Shown one piece after another: positions 52,087 through 60,776 of a stretch of DNA of 64,000 nt. This DNA comes from Brevibacillus formosus (GTDB lineage Bacteria; Bacillota; Bacilli; Brevibacillales; Brevibacillaceae): assembly GCF_003013405.1 (NCBI RefSeq), contig NZ_PXZL01000013.1, forward strand, positions 124,001 to 188,000. Direction: 5' to 3'. A program made the position numbers and the translations under genes. The notes under the pieces are model-generated. The model saw only the letters and a program-made list of their open reading frames with translations. It was not told the DNA's origin and did no database searches. Position 1 is the stretch's first letter. Each line of letters begins with the position of its first letter.

Positions 52087-53613
52087 ATGGCGAAAGGCAC
52101 GAATGTGCAAGTAGATCTGATGAAGCAAAAAGGTATCCTAAAGTGGATTGAAACGGTAGGGAATAAGCTCCCGCATCCATTTGTACTGTTCATTATTTTG
52201 TGTGGCGTATTGATGGTAGTCTCTGCAATCCTCGCAGCCATGGATTTTTCGGTCATGCATCCTGCAAAAGGCGAAGAGGTTGCCGTTAAGAGTTTGCTTA
52301 GCGTCGAAGGTATTCACTGGATTTTAACGAGTATGCTGAAAAACTTTATTGAATTTCCAGCACTTGGCCTCGTTCTGGCGATGACGCTTGGAATTGGACT
52401 GGCGGAAAAAATCGGTCTTTTGACGACAGTTCTGCGCAAAATGATGGCAGGCATTCCGGCAGCGGTTGTCAGTTATGCAATTGTTTTTGTCGGTATTTTG
52501 GGAAATCTTGCTTCTGATGCAGCCATGGTTATTATTCCTCCGCTTGGTGGTCTCGTGTTCTTGGCAATGGGGCGTCACCCGATTGCAGGCTTTGCAGCTG
52601 GTATGGCTGGTGTATCCTCCGGTTTTACAGCGAACTTTTTCATTGCAGGTACAGATGCTCTTTTGGCAGGGATTAGTACCGAAGTAGCGAAAACGATTGA
52701 TCCGAATGCAATGGTTACACCAGTAGATAACTGGTTTTTCATGTCAGCTTCCGTTGTCATCCTCGCTTTCTTTGGAGGATGGATCACCGATAAAATTATC
52801 GAACCGCGTCTTGGCGCGTATCACGGAGATCGAAACGTACAATTCGAAGAAGTAACTCCCCAGGAAAACAAAGCACTGCGCAAAGCGGGTATCGCAGCGT
52901 TGATTTTCGTAGTGATTGTAGGATTGCTGGTCGTTCCTGAAGGTTCATTGCTGCGCGATCCAAAGACAGGTGACTTCTTGACCTCACCGTTTTTGAAAGG
53001 GATCATTCCTATCATCCTGCTGTTCTTTGTGACCGTATCGTTTGTATATGGTAGAGCAATGGGACTGATTAAAACATCGAAGGACATTCCGCATTACATG
53101 TCCGAAGCCATCAAGGATATGTCCGGCTTTATTGTGTTAGCGTTTACAGCTGCACAGTTCATCGCGTTCTTTAACTGGAGCAACATTGGTATTTTGATGG
53201 CTGTCAATGGGGCAGAATTCATGACAAACATGGGCTTGACAGGCTTGCCGATCATTATTGCCTTCACACTTTTCACAGGAATCTGTAGCTTGTTTATCAC
53301 GAGTGGTTCAGCGCTGTGGGCGATTCTCGCACCTGTATTCATGCCAATGCTGATGCTGCTGGATTACAATCCGGCGTTTATCCAAGTCGCTTATCGTATA
53401 GCGGACTCTGCAACCAATACAATCTCACCTGTGAATCCGTACATCCCGCTCTTCCTGGCTTTCTACCAGAAGTATAATAAGAATGCAGGAATGGGAACAA
53501 TTTTCTCTACCATGACTCCATTTGCAATCGTTTTCCTGGTCGTTTGGATCTTGCAATTGACAGCATGGTACTTCCTCGATCTCCCATTTGGTCCTGGCGT
53601 ATACGTTCGCTAG
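52087..53613 (+). CDS. AbgT-family transporter
   Basis: A 508-aa membrane protein of the AbgT family (p-aminobenzoyl-glutamate importers and, in some members, sulfonamide exporters). It has about 11-12 spans, the N-terminal KWIETVGNKLPHPFVLFIILC, GNLASDAAMVIIPPLGGLVFLAMGRHPI and the C-terminal SGSALWAILAPVFMPML and ADSATNTISPVNPYIPL motifs. ATG at 52087 follows TAGGGGGCG. A strong promoter 270 bases upstream implies regulation through a long leader. Substrate could be a small peptide or pABA-glutamate. Confidence 0.93.
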   Translation: MAKGTNVQVDLMKQKGILKWIETVGNKLPHPFVLFIILCGVLMVVSAILAAMDFSVMHPAKGEEVAVKSLLSVEGIHWILTSMLKNFIEFPALGLVLAMTLGIGLAEKIGLLTTVLRKMMAGIPAAVVSYAIVFVGILGNLASDAAMVIIPPLGGLVFLAMGRHPIAGFAAGMAGVSSGFTANFFIAGTDALLAGISTEVAKTIDPNAMVTPVDNWFFMSASVVILAFFGGWITDKIIEPRLGAYHGDRNVQFEEVTPQENKALRKAGIAALIFVVIVGLLVVPEGSLLRDPKTGDFLTSPFLKGIIPIILLFFVTVSFVYGRAMGLIKTSKDIPHYMSEAIKDMSGFIVLAFTAAQFIAFFNWSNIGILMAVNGAEFMTNMGLTGLPIIIAFTLFTGICSLFITSGSALWAILAPVFMPMLMLLDYNPAFIQVAYRIADSATNTISPVNPYIPLFLAFYQKYNKNAGMGTIFSTMTPFAIVFLVVWILQLTAWYFLDLPFGPGVYVR

Positions 53614-53744
53614 TCTATTCATAAACAAATAGAGAGTCGCTCATGAGGGCGGCTCTTTTTTTGTACACGAGAAGCTTGGACAATTGGAAAAAGACGGTTT
53701 ATGCTGTGGGTATGTATGTGAAGGGAATAAGGGAGGGAACGAAC

Positions 53745-54914
53745 GTGTACGATTTTGATCAGCGAATTGAACGCAGAGGGACAGACAGTGTCAAATGGGA
53801 GATTCAGAATCCAAAAGTGAACGGAGAAGGGATGCTTCCGCTGTGGGTGGCGGATATGGATTTTGCTTGCGCTCCTGAAATCACGGAGGCACTGATCAAA
53901 CGGGCGAGTCACCCGATATACGGATACACGTTGAAGTCAAATGCCCTTTATCAGAGCTTGAAAGAGTGGATATACAAGCGATTTGCTGTAGAGGTAGAAG
54001 TGAGCTGGATGACAGGGATACCTGGGGTGGTTCCCGGCATTCATGTAGCAGTAGAGGCTTATACAGCCCCGGGAGATGGAGTCTTGATCCAGACGCCTGT
54101 GTACCATCCTTTTTATCATGCAGTTGAAAATCGCGGGCGTCATGTCGTTACCAGCCCACTCTTGGAGCGTGACGGCCGGTATGAAATGAATTGGGATGAT
54201 CTCGCACAAAAGCTGAGCGACCCGCGGGTGAAGCTCATGCTGCTTTGCACACCGCATAATCCGATTGGGCGTGTATGGACCAGAGTAGAGCTGGAGCGCT
54301 TGGGAAGATTGTGTGTAGAAAATGGCGTGCTTGTGGTTGCCGACGAGATTCATTCGGATTTAGTCTATGAGCCAAATATTCATACGCCTTACTATTCGCT
54401 GGCACCGGAGTTGGCAAAACAGAGTGTGATCTTCCTTTCAGCTGCCAAAACGTTTAATTTGGCTGGTCTGTACACTTCCTATTTGATGACAGAAAATCAG
54501 CAGTTATTGCGGAACTTCCAGGTCACAGCATCCAAAATGGGCTATGAAAATCTGAATTTGTTTGGGATGGAAGCAACGATCGCTGCCTACCAGCATGGGG
54601 AAGCCTGGCTGGAAGAACTGTTGATCTATTTACGTAAGAATGCTGCCTATGTGCATGAGTTTTTATCGACTCGTATTCCCGCGGTTTCCATGGCAATTCC
54701 AGAAGCAACATACTTGGGGTGGATGGATTTTAGACAGTTAGGATATAGTCAGGTAGAGTTGAACAAGCTCATTCGTGAGGAGGCAAAGCTCGGTTTGCAC
54801 GATGGCACGACGTTTGGGCGGGATGGTGCAGGCTTTATGCGAATCAATTTTGCTTGCCCAAGATCGATTCTAGTCGAAGCGATGGAACGATTGGAGCACG
54901 CTGTTCAGAAGTAG
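53745..54914 (+). CDS. patB: PatB/MalY-type PLP C-S lyase (cystathionine beta-lyase)
   Basis: Fold type I PLP enzyme of 389 aa cleaving cystathionine or cysteine S-conjugates. It starts YDFDQRIERRGTDSVKWE like PatB, has LPLWVADMDF, the aspartate region CTPHNPIGRVW and the PLP lysine in SAAKTFNLAG, ending with GxGFMRINFACPRS. GTG at 53745 is six bases after GGGAGGGA; upstream ATGs add non-family residues. Same direction as glsA, 78 bases apart. Confidence 0.94.
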   Translation: MYDFDQRIERRGTDSVKWEIQNPKVNGEGMLPLWVADMDFACAPEITEALIKRASHPIYGYTLKSNALYQSLKEWIYKRFAVEVEVSWMTGIPGVVPGIHVAVEAYTAPGDGVLIQTPVYHPFYHAVENRGRHVVTSPLLERDGRYEMNWDDLAQKLSDPRVKLMLLCTPHNPIGRVWTRVELERLGRLCVENGVLVVADEIHSDLVYEPNIHTPYYSLAPELAKQSVIFLSAAKTFNLAGLYTSYLMTENQQLLRNFQVTASKMGYENLNLFGMEATIAAYQHGEAWLEELLIYLRKNAAYVHEFLSTRIPAVSMAIPEATYLGWMDFRQLGYSQVELNKLIREEAKLGLHDGTTFGRDGAGFMRINFACPRSILVEAMERLEHAVQK

Positions 54915-54992
54915 GGAAAATTTGACATGGGTCATGTAGAAATCTACAATCGAATCTGTATACATCGACGTAATAGACTGAGGGGTTTTTCG

Positions 54993-55925
54993 ATGGATTT
55001 GACACAAGCGTCCAAACAATTGGAGCAAGTACGCAACCATTCACTTGAGTATACACACAAGGGGAGTGTAGCGTCTTACATCCCAGAACTGGCAAAAGTC
55101 GAACCGTATCAATTGGGCGTGGCTGTATGCTTGCCAGATGGGACGATCCTTTCTGCCGGGGATGCAGATGTGCCTTTCTCAATGCAAAGCATCTCCAAGA
55201 TTTTCTCTCTGATCGTGGCCTTATGCCAGAACGGGAAGGATTACGTGTTTCGGCATGTGGGGAAAGAACCAACGGGAGACCCGTTTAATTCGATTATTAA
55301 GCTGGAGACGACCGAATCCCATAAACCGTTGAACCCGATGATTAATGCAGGAGCCATCGCGGTTGCGGGCATGATTCGTGGTGCCAACGTGGACGAGCGG
55401 CTAGATGCTGTGCTGGCTTTGATGCGCAAAATGACAGGGAATCCTCTTCTTTCTATCAATCACGCAGTTTATTGTTCGGAAAAGAAAACGGCTGATCGCA
55501 ATCGTGCCCTCGCTTGGTTTCTAAAGGACAGCGGCATTCTGGAAACGGATGTAGAAGAGACGCTTGATCTGTATTTTCGCCATTGCTCGATAGAAGTGAC
55601 AGCGAAGGACGTAGCTACATTAGGGATGGTGCTTGCCGCAGACGGAACTCTCGTGAATACGGGTGAGCGAGTGATCCCGGAGGAGGTAGCGCGAATCTGC
55701 AAGACCTTTATGGTGACTTGTGGGATGTACAATGCCTCTGGTGAGTTTGCAATTGACGTAGGAATCCCTGCGAAAAGTGGGGTTGCCGGCGGTATTATGG
55801 CAACAGTGCCACATCGTATGGGGATTGGTGTGTTCGGTCCGTCGTTGGATGAGAAAGGAAATTCGGTAGCCGGTGTCAAGCTGTTGGAGCTGCTATCAAA
55901 AGAGTGGAAGCTTGGTATCTTTTAG
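54993..55925 (+). CDS. glsA: Glutaminase
   Basis: Serine-dependent glutaminase (310 aa) forming glutamate and ammonia. The Ser-x-x-Lys pair is Ser66/Lys69 in QSISKIFSL; PFNSIIKLE, PLNPMINAGAIA, VTAKDVATLGMVLA and AKSGVAGGIMA follow in the order of the family. ATG at 54993 behind GAGGGG; the longer frame from 54927 is not conserved. Continues the nitrogen-catabolism theme of the region. Confidence 0.95.
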   Translation: MDLTQASKQLEQVRNHSLEYTHKGSVASYIPELAKVEPYQLGVAVCLPDGTILSAGDADVPFSMQSISKIFSLIVALCQNGKDYVFRHVGKEPTGDPFNSIIKLETTESHKPLNPMINAGAIAVAGMIRGANVDERLDAVLALMRKMTGNPLLSINHAVYCSEKKTADRNRALAWFLKDSGILETDVEETLDLYFRHCSIEVTAKDVATLGMVLAADGTLVNTGERVIPEEVARICKTFMVTCGMYNASGEFAIDVGIPAKSGVAGGIMATVPHRMGIGVFGPSLDEKGNSVAGVKLLELLSKEWKLGIF

Positions 55926-56018
55926 CTTCTTGCAGTTGATCTGTCTTCTCCCCTTTTCAAATGGCCCAGAATCGCGTACTATGTATGATAAGGATGGAGG
56001 CAAACGGAGGGATAGGTT

Positions 56019-56300
56019 TTGACAGAAATTAAGGTTCCCGATCTGGAACAAAAAGCGCTAGCGTTGCTTCAAGCAGACGCCGACAAAATTTACAAGCTGA
56101 TCGACGTACAGATGGAAAACCTGACCATGCCGCAGTGCCCACTGTATGAAGAAGTGCTGGATACCCAAATGTTCGGGCTTTCTCGTGAAGTAGAGTACGC
56201 GGTCCGCTTAGGACTGATTAGCGAAGACATTGGTCGAGAAATTATGGGTTCATTGGAACGTAAATTGGCCCATCTTCATGAACTGTTTAATCAAAAGTAA
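56019..56300 (+). CDS. ylaN: YlaN (UPF0358) family protein
   Basis: A 93-aa helical protein nearly identical in pattern to Yla[55 protein letters not shown] (in parts). YlaN homologues have been linked to iron homeostasis and Fur activity in staphylococci and bacilli. TTG start at 56019 has ACGGAGGG seven bases before. Alone between glsA and the tandem T-boxes. Confidence 0.94.
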   Translation: MTEIKVPDLEQKALALLQADADKIYKLIDVQMENLTMPQCPLYEEVLDTQMFGLSREVEYAVRLGLISEDIGREIMGSLERKLAHLHELFNQK

Positions 56301-56409
56301 GGCGAGGAGAGCGGAGATTATCCTCGCTTTTCATTTTGTTGAAAGAAAAAACACTTGCCTATTTCGCCTATTTATATTAAATTAAATTCTATAATTTTTG
56401 ATTAATTTC

Positions 56410-56667
56410 GAAATGCAATGACGGAGACTAGTATGCGGAATCACCGCTTTTCAGGGAGAAGCTGCCTTAGACTGAAAGCAGCTTTGAAGCGCGCCCCGTA
56501 GAATTCCCTCCTGAGCAGCCCTCTTAATGGCTTTTTGCCTAGTAGGAGGAATCGGGTCATTCCCGTTATCAATGATGGAGAGAAGTGCGTAGGGAATCTG
56601 TATCCCGTGCACTTAATCAGGGTGGTACCGCGAATAACTCGTCCCTTTTTTGGACGAGTTTTTTTAT
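56410..56667 (+). promoter_or_regulatory. T-box riboswitch 1, Phe (UUC) specifier
   Basis: Base helix GGAG/CTCC, AGTA at 56429-56433 region, specifier loop GAA-TTC-C with TTC at 56504-56506, T-box core AGGGTGGTACCGCG at 56620-56633, and a terminator AACTCGTCC/GGACGAGTT then T7 (56637-56667). First of two complete T-boxes in series. Confidence 0.95.
56637..56667 (+). terminator. Terminator of T-box 1
   Basis: AACTCGTCC pairs with GGACGAGTT, then TTTTTTT. Confidence 0.92.
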
Positions 56668-56710
56668 TTAGCGCAAGACGCCCAACAAACCGAATCATAG
56701 AAACAAGCAA

Positions 56711-56954
56711 GGAAAGAGACTAGTAAACGGACCTGCTGCATAACAGGGAAGGCTGCCATAGACTGAGAGCAGCCTGATGCAAGCCCCGTTGAATTCACTC
56801 TTGAGCTGACCTCTGAACGCAGGCGCCGCCAGTAGGAGAGTCCGGGTCATACCCGTTATCAATGACGAAGCGAGGCATCGCCTATAGGGGATGTCTAAGT
56901 AGGGTGGTACCGCGAGAAATAACTAACTCGTCCCTTTTTGGGGCGGGTTTTTTT
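56711..56954 (+). promoter_or_regulatory. T-box riboswitch 2, Phe (UUC) specifier
   Basis: Base helix AGAG/CTCT, AGTA at 56722-56725, specifier loop GAA-TTC-A with TTC at 56794-56796, core AGGGTGGTACCGCG at 56901-56914 and terminator AACTCGTCCC/GGGGCGGGTT then T7 (56925-56954). It repeats the whole architecture of the first T-box. Confidence 0.95.
56925..56954 (+). terminator. Terminator of T-box 2
   Basis: AACTCGTCCC pairs with GGGGCGGGTT (G-U included), then TTTTTTT. Confidence 0.9.
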
Positions 56955-57002
56955 GTATCCATTTTTGAGCAGTTAAAGAAAATCTTTGGAGGGTGAAAAA
57001 CT

Positions 57003-58337
57003 ATGAAACAAGCCGAACAATGGACGAGCAGGCTCGGCTTCATCTTGGCAGCAGCAGGCTCGGCGATCGGACTGGGGGCCATTTGGAAATTTCCTTATAT
57101 GGTCGGAACGAGCGGTGGTGGAGCATTCTTTCTGCTATTCATCATCTTTACGCTAGCAATTGGTCTTCCGCTGTTGTTAGGAGAATTCACAATCGGACGC
57201 AGTACTCAAAAAGAGGCGATCAGTGCATATAAAACAGTTGCGCCAGGGTCACTCTGGCATTGGATCGGTCGCCTTGGGGTGGTCACTTGCTTCTTGCTCT
57301 TGTCCTTTTACAGTGTAGTGGGAGGATGGATTCTTAGTTATCTTCTTCGCGGGTTTACTGGTCAATTGCAAGGCCCAGCGTATGATAAAGTGTTTGGTGA
57401 CGTTATCGGTGATCCTATTGGTGCAGTAGTTGCCCAGTTGGTTTTCATGCTCATTACCGCATGGGTAGTAGCGAGAGGCGTATCGAGTGGAATTGAGTCC
57501 GCTAACAAGTACATGATGCCTGGCTTGTTCCTTTTATTCATGGTATTGATGGTTCGTTCCTTGACGTTGGATGGGGCGATGGAGGGGGTTTCCTTCTTTC
57601 TGCGTCCTGACTTTTCCAGGCTGAGTGCGGAATCGATCCTGTACGCATTGGGTCAATCCTTTTTCGCGCTGAGCGTCGGGGTGTCCGTCATGGTCACGTA
57701 CAGCTCGTACCTTGCCAAAAACGAAAGTCTGGTTCGTTCTGCTGGTTCGATTGTCAGTTTGAATCTCCTCGTATCACTGTTTGCCGGTTTGGCGATTTTC
57801 CCTGCCGTTTTCTCCCTCGGTGTAGAGCCAACAGCAGGGCCGGGATTGCTGTTTATCGTACTGCCTTCTGTGTTTGAAAAAATTGCTTTCGGCAGCATTT
57901 TTCTGTTAATCTTTTTGGCTCTTTTCCTTTTCGCTACATTGACTTCGGCTTTTTCGATGCTGGAAATTATCGTTGCTTCCCTTACAAAGGGGGACGAAAC
58001 CAAGCGCAAGCGCCTCGCTTGGGTGGTTGGTCTCTTGATTTTTATCGTCGGTGTCCCGTCAGCTTTGTCATTCGGTGTATGGAGCGAGGTTACGCTGTTC
58101 GGCAAGTCTATCTTTGATGCGATGGACTTTTTGGTCAGCAATATCTTGATGCCGCTGGGAGCGCTGCTCATTGCGATCTTCGTTCCTTTGAAAATGAAGC
58201 GCGAGACCTTGATCAACGAACTGGGGGCGCATACTCCTCTGGGCAAGCGCCTGTTTATCATTTGGCTTCTCCTGATTAAATATGTAGCACCTATCGCGAT
58301 TCTCGCAGTGTTCCTGCAAATGCTGGGTATCTGGTAA
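57003..58337 (+). CDS. Sodium-dependent amino-acid symporter (NSS family), predicted Phe/aromatic uptake
   Basis: A 444-aa NSS (SNF) transporter with about eleven spans. It begins [29 protein letters not shown], the span-1 unwound region that binds sodium and the amino acid, and has [19 protein letters not shown] in span 6 and the [12 protein letters not shown] segment. Bacterial members carry Trp, Tyr or hydrophobic amino acids. Two tandem T-boxes with UUC specifiers indicate that uncharged tRNA-Phe controls it, so phenylalanine is the predicted main substrate. ATG follows GGAGGG. Confidence 0.94.
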   Translation: MKQAEQWTSRLGFILAAAGSAIGLGAIWKFPYMVGTSGGGAFFLLFIIFTLAIGLPLLLGEFTIGRSTQKEAISAYKTVAPGSLWHWIGRLGVVTCFLLLSFYSVVGGWILSYLLRGFTGQLQGPAYDKVFGDVIGDPIGAVVAQLVFMLITAWVVARGVSSGIESANKYMMPGLFLLFMVLMVRSLTLDGAMEGVSFFLRPDFSRLSAESILYALGQSFFALSVGVSVMVTYSSYLAKNESLVRSAGSIVSLNLLVSLFAGLAIFPAVFSLGVEPTAGPGLLFIVLPSVFEKIAFGSIFLLIFLALFLFATLTSAFSMLEIIVASLTKGDETKRKRLAWVVGLLIFIVGVPSALSFGVWSEVTLFGKSIFDAMDFLVSNILMPLGALLIAIFVPLKMKRETLINELGAHTPLGKRLFIIWLLLIKYVAPIAILAVFLQMLGIW

Positions 58338-58344
58338 AACAACG

Positions 58345-58384
58345 AAAGGCTTCGCCACTTTAGGATGGCGGAGCCTTTGTTTTG
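58345..58384. terminator. Bidirectional terminator
   Basis: AAAGGCTTCGCCA pairs with TGGCGGAGCCTTT; shared by the symporter and the convergent exchanger gene. Confidence 0.88.
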
Positions 58385-58394
58385 TTCCTGCTCC

Positions 58395-59438
58395 CTACGC
58401 GAAGAAAAAGACCGTACCCAAAATAATATACACTGTCAACAGAAGTACGCCTTCAAACCAGTTCGTAGCGCCATCCCGTGTGATGGAAATCGTAATAAAG
58501 GTAGCAACTCCGATCGCAGCCAATTCAAAGGAAGTGAACACGATGTCCATCGGATTGCCTAGCAAGAGACTGAGAATGACGAGCGTAGGGGCTACGAACA
58601 ACGCGATCTGCAAGCTGGAGCCGATCGCGATCTCGACTGCTGCACCGATGCGTCCTTTTAGTGCCAAAAGCAAGGCAGCACTGTGCTCTGCCGCATTCCC
58701 GATGATCGCAATGACAAAAGCACCTACGAATAACTCTGACCACCCTAACGATTCGGAGACATGATGCACTCCCTCTACCAGCCATTCCGAGACAACGGCC
58801 ACGAAAAAGGTGGAGACAGCAAGCATCAAGAGAGAGACACCCTTTGACCATACCGCATCACTTTCTTGCGGCTCGATATCCGATAAAAAATCGCTGTGGG
58901 TAATCATTGAAAAGATGAGCCACAAAATGTAGGCAATGATGAGCAGGCTGGCGATGACGATGCTGATGATCTCCACCTTGATCGCAGGCAGATCGAACAT
59001 GAAGACCGCCGGTATGAACAATGCGACGATTGCGAGTGTCATCAAGGAAGCATTGTGACTTGCCAGCCTGCTATTGAAGGTTTGTTCCTTGTACTTAAGA
59101 CCGCCCAGTAACGTGCTCAAGCCGAGAACCAACAGCATATTTCCGATGATCGCACCCGTAATAGAGGCTTTGACCATATCGAACAAGCCTTCTTTCACCA
59201 GAAAAAAAGCAATAATGAGTTCTGCGGCATTTCCGAAGGTAGCGTTAAGAAAGCCGCCGATTCGGTCCCCAGCATAATGGGCGACGCTCTCTGTCGATTT
59301 TCCGAGCCAAGCCGCCAAAAAAATGATGGCAAGTGAAGCAGTGGCGAATTGGAGCATTTCATTTCCAGAAAAATAGTGGGCGTAAAGGGCTAACAGCATG
59401 CTCCCGCCAACTAATGAGAAAAAGAGTTTCAAGTTCAT
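58395..59438 (-). CDS. Calcium/cation:proton antiporter (CaxA/ChaA-like)
   Basis: A 347-aa CaCA-family antiporter with about eleven spans and the two conserved alpha repeats: [43 protein letters not shown] and [39 protein letters not shown] (read in parts), carrying the ion-binding glutamates. It should export Ca2+ using the proton gradient, as YfkE does. Preceded by TGAGGTG. Confidence 0.93.
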   Translation of the reverse strand: MNLKLFFSLVGGSMLLALYAHYFSGNEMLQFATASLAIIFLAAWLGKSTESVAHYAGDRIGGFLNATFGNAAELIIAFFLVKEGLFDMVKASITGAIIGNMLLVLGLSTLLGGLKYKEQTFNSRLASHNASLMTLAIVALFIPAVFMFDLPAIKVEIISIVIASLLIIAYILWLIFSMITHSDFLSDIEPQESDAVWSKGVSLLMLAVSTFFVAVVSEWLVEGVHHVSESLGWSELFVGAFVIAIIGNAAEHSAALLLALKGRIGAAVEIAIGSSLQIALFVAPTLVILSLLLGNPMDIVFTSFELAAIGVATFITISITRDGATNWFEGVLLLTVYIILGTVFFFA

Positions 59439-59541
59439 TTCATCACCTCAGCAGTTTTTACTCATCCCTAAAACCTTATAGGTATAGAGTTCCTGTTCTG
59501 GACAAAACTAACCATGAACTAGAAAAGGGAGGTGTTTTTTT

Positions 59542-59802
59542 ATGACCCAGCCTTTGTTGTGCCCGACATGTAAATCAAATCGGATGAGGTTCACTGTTAT
59601 TGAACAGACCCCTCGCTATATAAGACTGGACCCACAGTCAGGCGAAGTCGTAGCAGAACTCCATCAAGACCAGCTCGATATGTTTCACCAGCCGTACAAA
59701 GGTGAGAACTACATGATACAATGTGGAGTTTGCGGGACAACAGAACCGGAAGAACGATTCGTCAAGATGGCTCAGCATATGCAATCACAGCGTTCAAAAT
59801 GA
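59542..59802 (+). CDS. Zinc-ribbon protein of 86 aa
   Basis: Small soluble protein with CPTCKSNRMRF at the N-terminus and CGVCGTTEPEERF at the C-terminus, a four-cysteine zinc knuckle pair. Function unknown; such proteins often bind nucleic acid or act as adaptors. ATG at 59542 follows GGGAGGTG. A terminator at 59815 follows. Confidence 0.8.
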   Translation: MTQPLLCPTCKSNRMRFTVIEQTPRYIRLDPQSGEVVAELHQDQLDMFHQPYKGENYMIQCGVCGTTEPEERFVKMAQHMQSQRSK

Positions 59803-59814
59803 AAACGAAAAGGA

Positions 59815-59853
59815 AAGCAGGCACACAGTTTACGACTGTCGTGCCTGTTTTTT
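59815..59853. terminator. Terminator between zinc-ribbon gene and sleB
   Basis: CAGGCAC pairs with GTGCCTG around a loop with inner ACAGT/ACTGT, then TTTTTT. Confidence 0.85.
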
Positions 59854-59861
59854 ATGGAATG

Positions 59862-60629
59862 CTAACGGCAAAAAATATGTCTGCCGATCTTTTTGATTTG
59901 AGGGCGGCTCCAAATCCAACCCGATGTAGCAGTATCCGGGTTGAAATAATAAATAGCTCCGTCAGTTGGGTCCCAACCTTTGAGTGCGTCATTCACTGCT
60001 TTTTTTGCCTGCTCGTTCGGTGTCAGCCAAATCTGTCCATCCGCCACAGCTGTAAAGGCACGAGGTTCGAAAATAACGCCCGCTGGTGTATTGGGAAAGG
60101 CCGGGTTTTTCGTCCGGTTTAGAATAACAGCCGCCACTGCCACTTGGCCAATGTAGGGCTCTCCACGCGACTCACCGTAAACGGCATTCGCCATCAAGCG
60201 CAGGTCGTTCTCCGATACTCCGGCAGCGTGATACGTAGGTTTAGAAGGCGTAGTAGGCTTCGATGGTGCAGGTGTAGCGGTTTGTGGCACCCCGAGATCA
60301 GAAGCGGTGGGCTTATAATTTTTCGTTGCGTTGTACAGCTTTACTTTTGTCTGCGCCCCGAGGACACCGTCTACGGTTAAGCCAAACTCATACTGAAAGT
60401 TACGCAACGCCCAATAAGAACGCCATCCGAATACGCCGTCTACTTTTCCTGTATAAAATCCAAGGTGCTTCAAGCGATACTGCATCTCACGCACGTCTGA
60501 GCCTTCTGCCCCTACTTTGACAATCTGCTTACTGAATGCATCCGAGCGCACGGGAGATACCATAATCGCAGACGTAACCAGAAGTGCGAATACTACTACA
60601 GCTAGCAGCCATTTGACAGGCTGTTTCAT
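59862..60629 (-). CDS. sleB: Spore cortex-lytic enzyme SleB
   Basis: Lytic transglycosylase of the spore cortex (255 aa) acting during germination. It has a signal peptide (LLAVVVFALLVTSAIM), a peptidoglycan-binding domain (GSDVREMQYRLKHLGFYTGKVDGVFG), a Pro/Thr linker and a hydrolase domain with the catalytic Glu in NAVYGESRGEPYIGQVAVAAVILNR (read in parts). Usually sleB is followed by ypeB; here the next gene downstream is a convergent zinc-ribbon gene and ypeB is absent from this position. ATG follows GGAGGG. Confidence 0.95.
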   Translation of the reverse strand: MKQPVKWLLAVVVFALLVTSAIMVSPVRSDAFSKQIVKVGAEGSDVREMQYRLKHLGFYTGKVDGVFGWRSYWALRNFQYEFGLTVDGVLGAQTKVKLYNATKNYKPTASDLGVPQTATPAPSKPTTPSKPTYHAAGVSENDLRLMANAVYGESRGEPYIGQVAVAAVILNRTKNPAFPNTPAGVIFEPRAFTAVADGQIWLTPNEQAKKAVNDALKGWDPTDGAIYYFNPDTATSGWIWSRPQIKKIGRHIFCR

Positions 60630-60776
60630 TTCTTACCCTCCTTCGGGTATGGTTTTTTATATCAGTTGATTATTGTTAGGTTCTCCAACTTCCGTCATTT
60701 TGGCCTTAGTAAAATATTGGAGAATGCGTAGACTACGAGTACATGTATTTGTACTTTGTCCTGAAGGGGGAAGATT

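Noticed and set aside
56441..56710. 89-codon minus-strand frame
   Set aside because: Lies entirely in the first T-box and its terminator.
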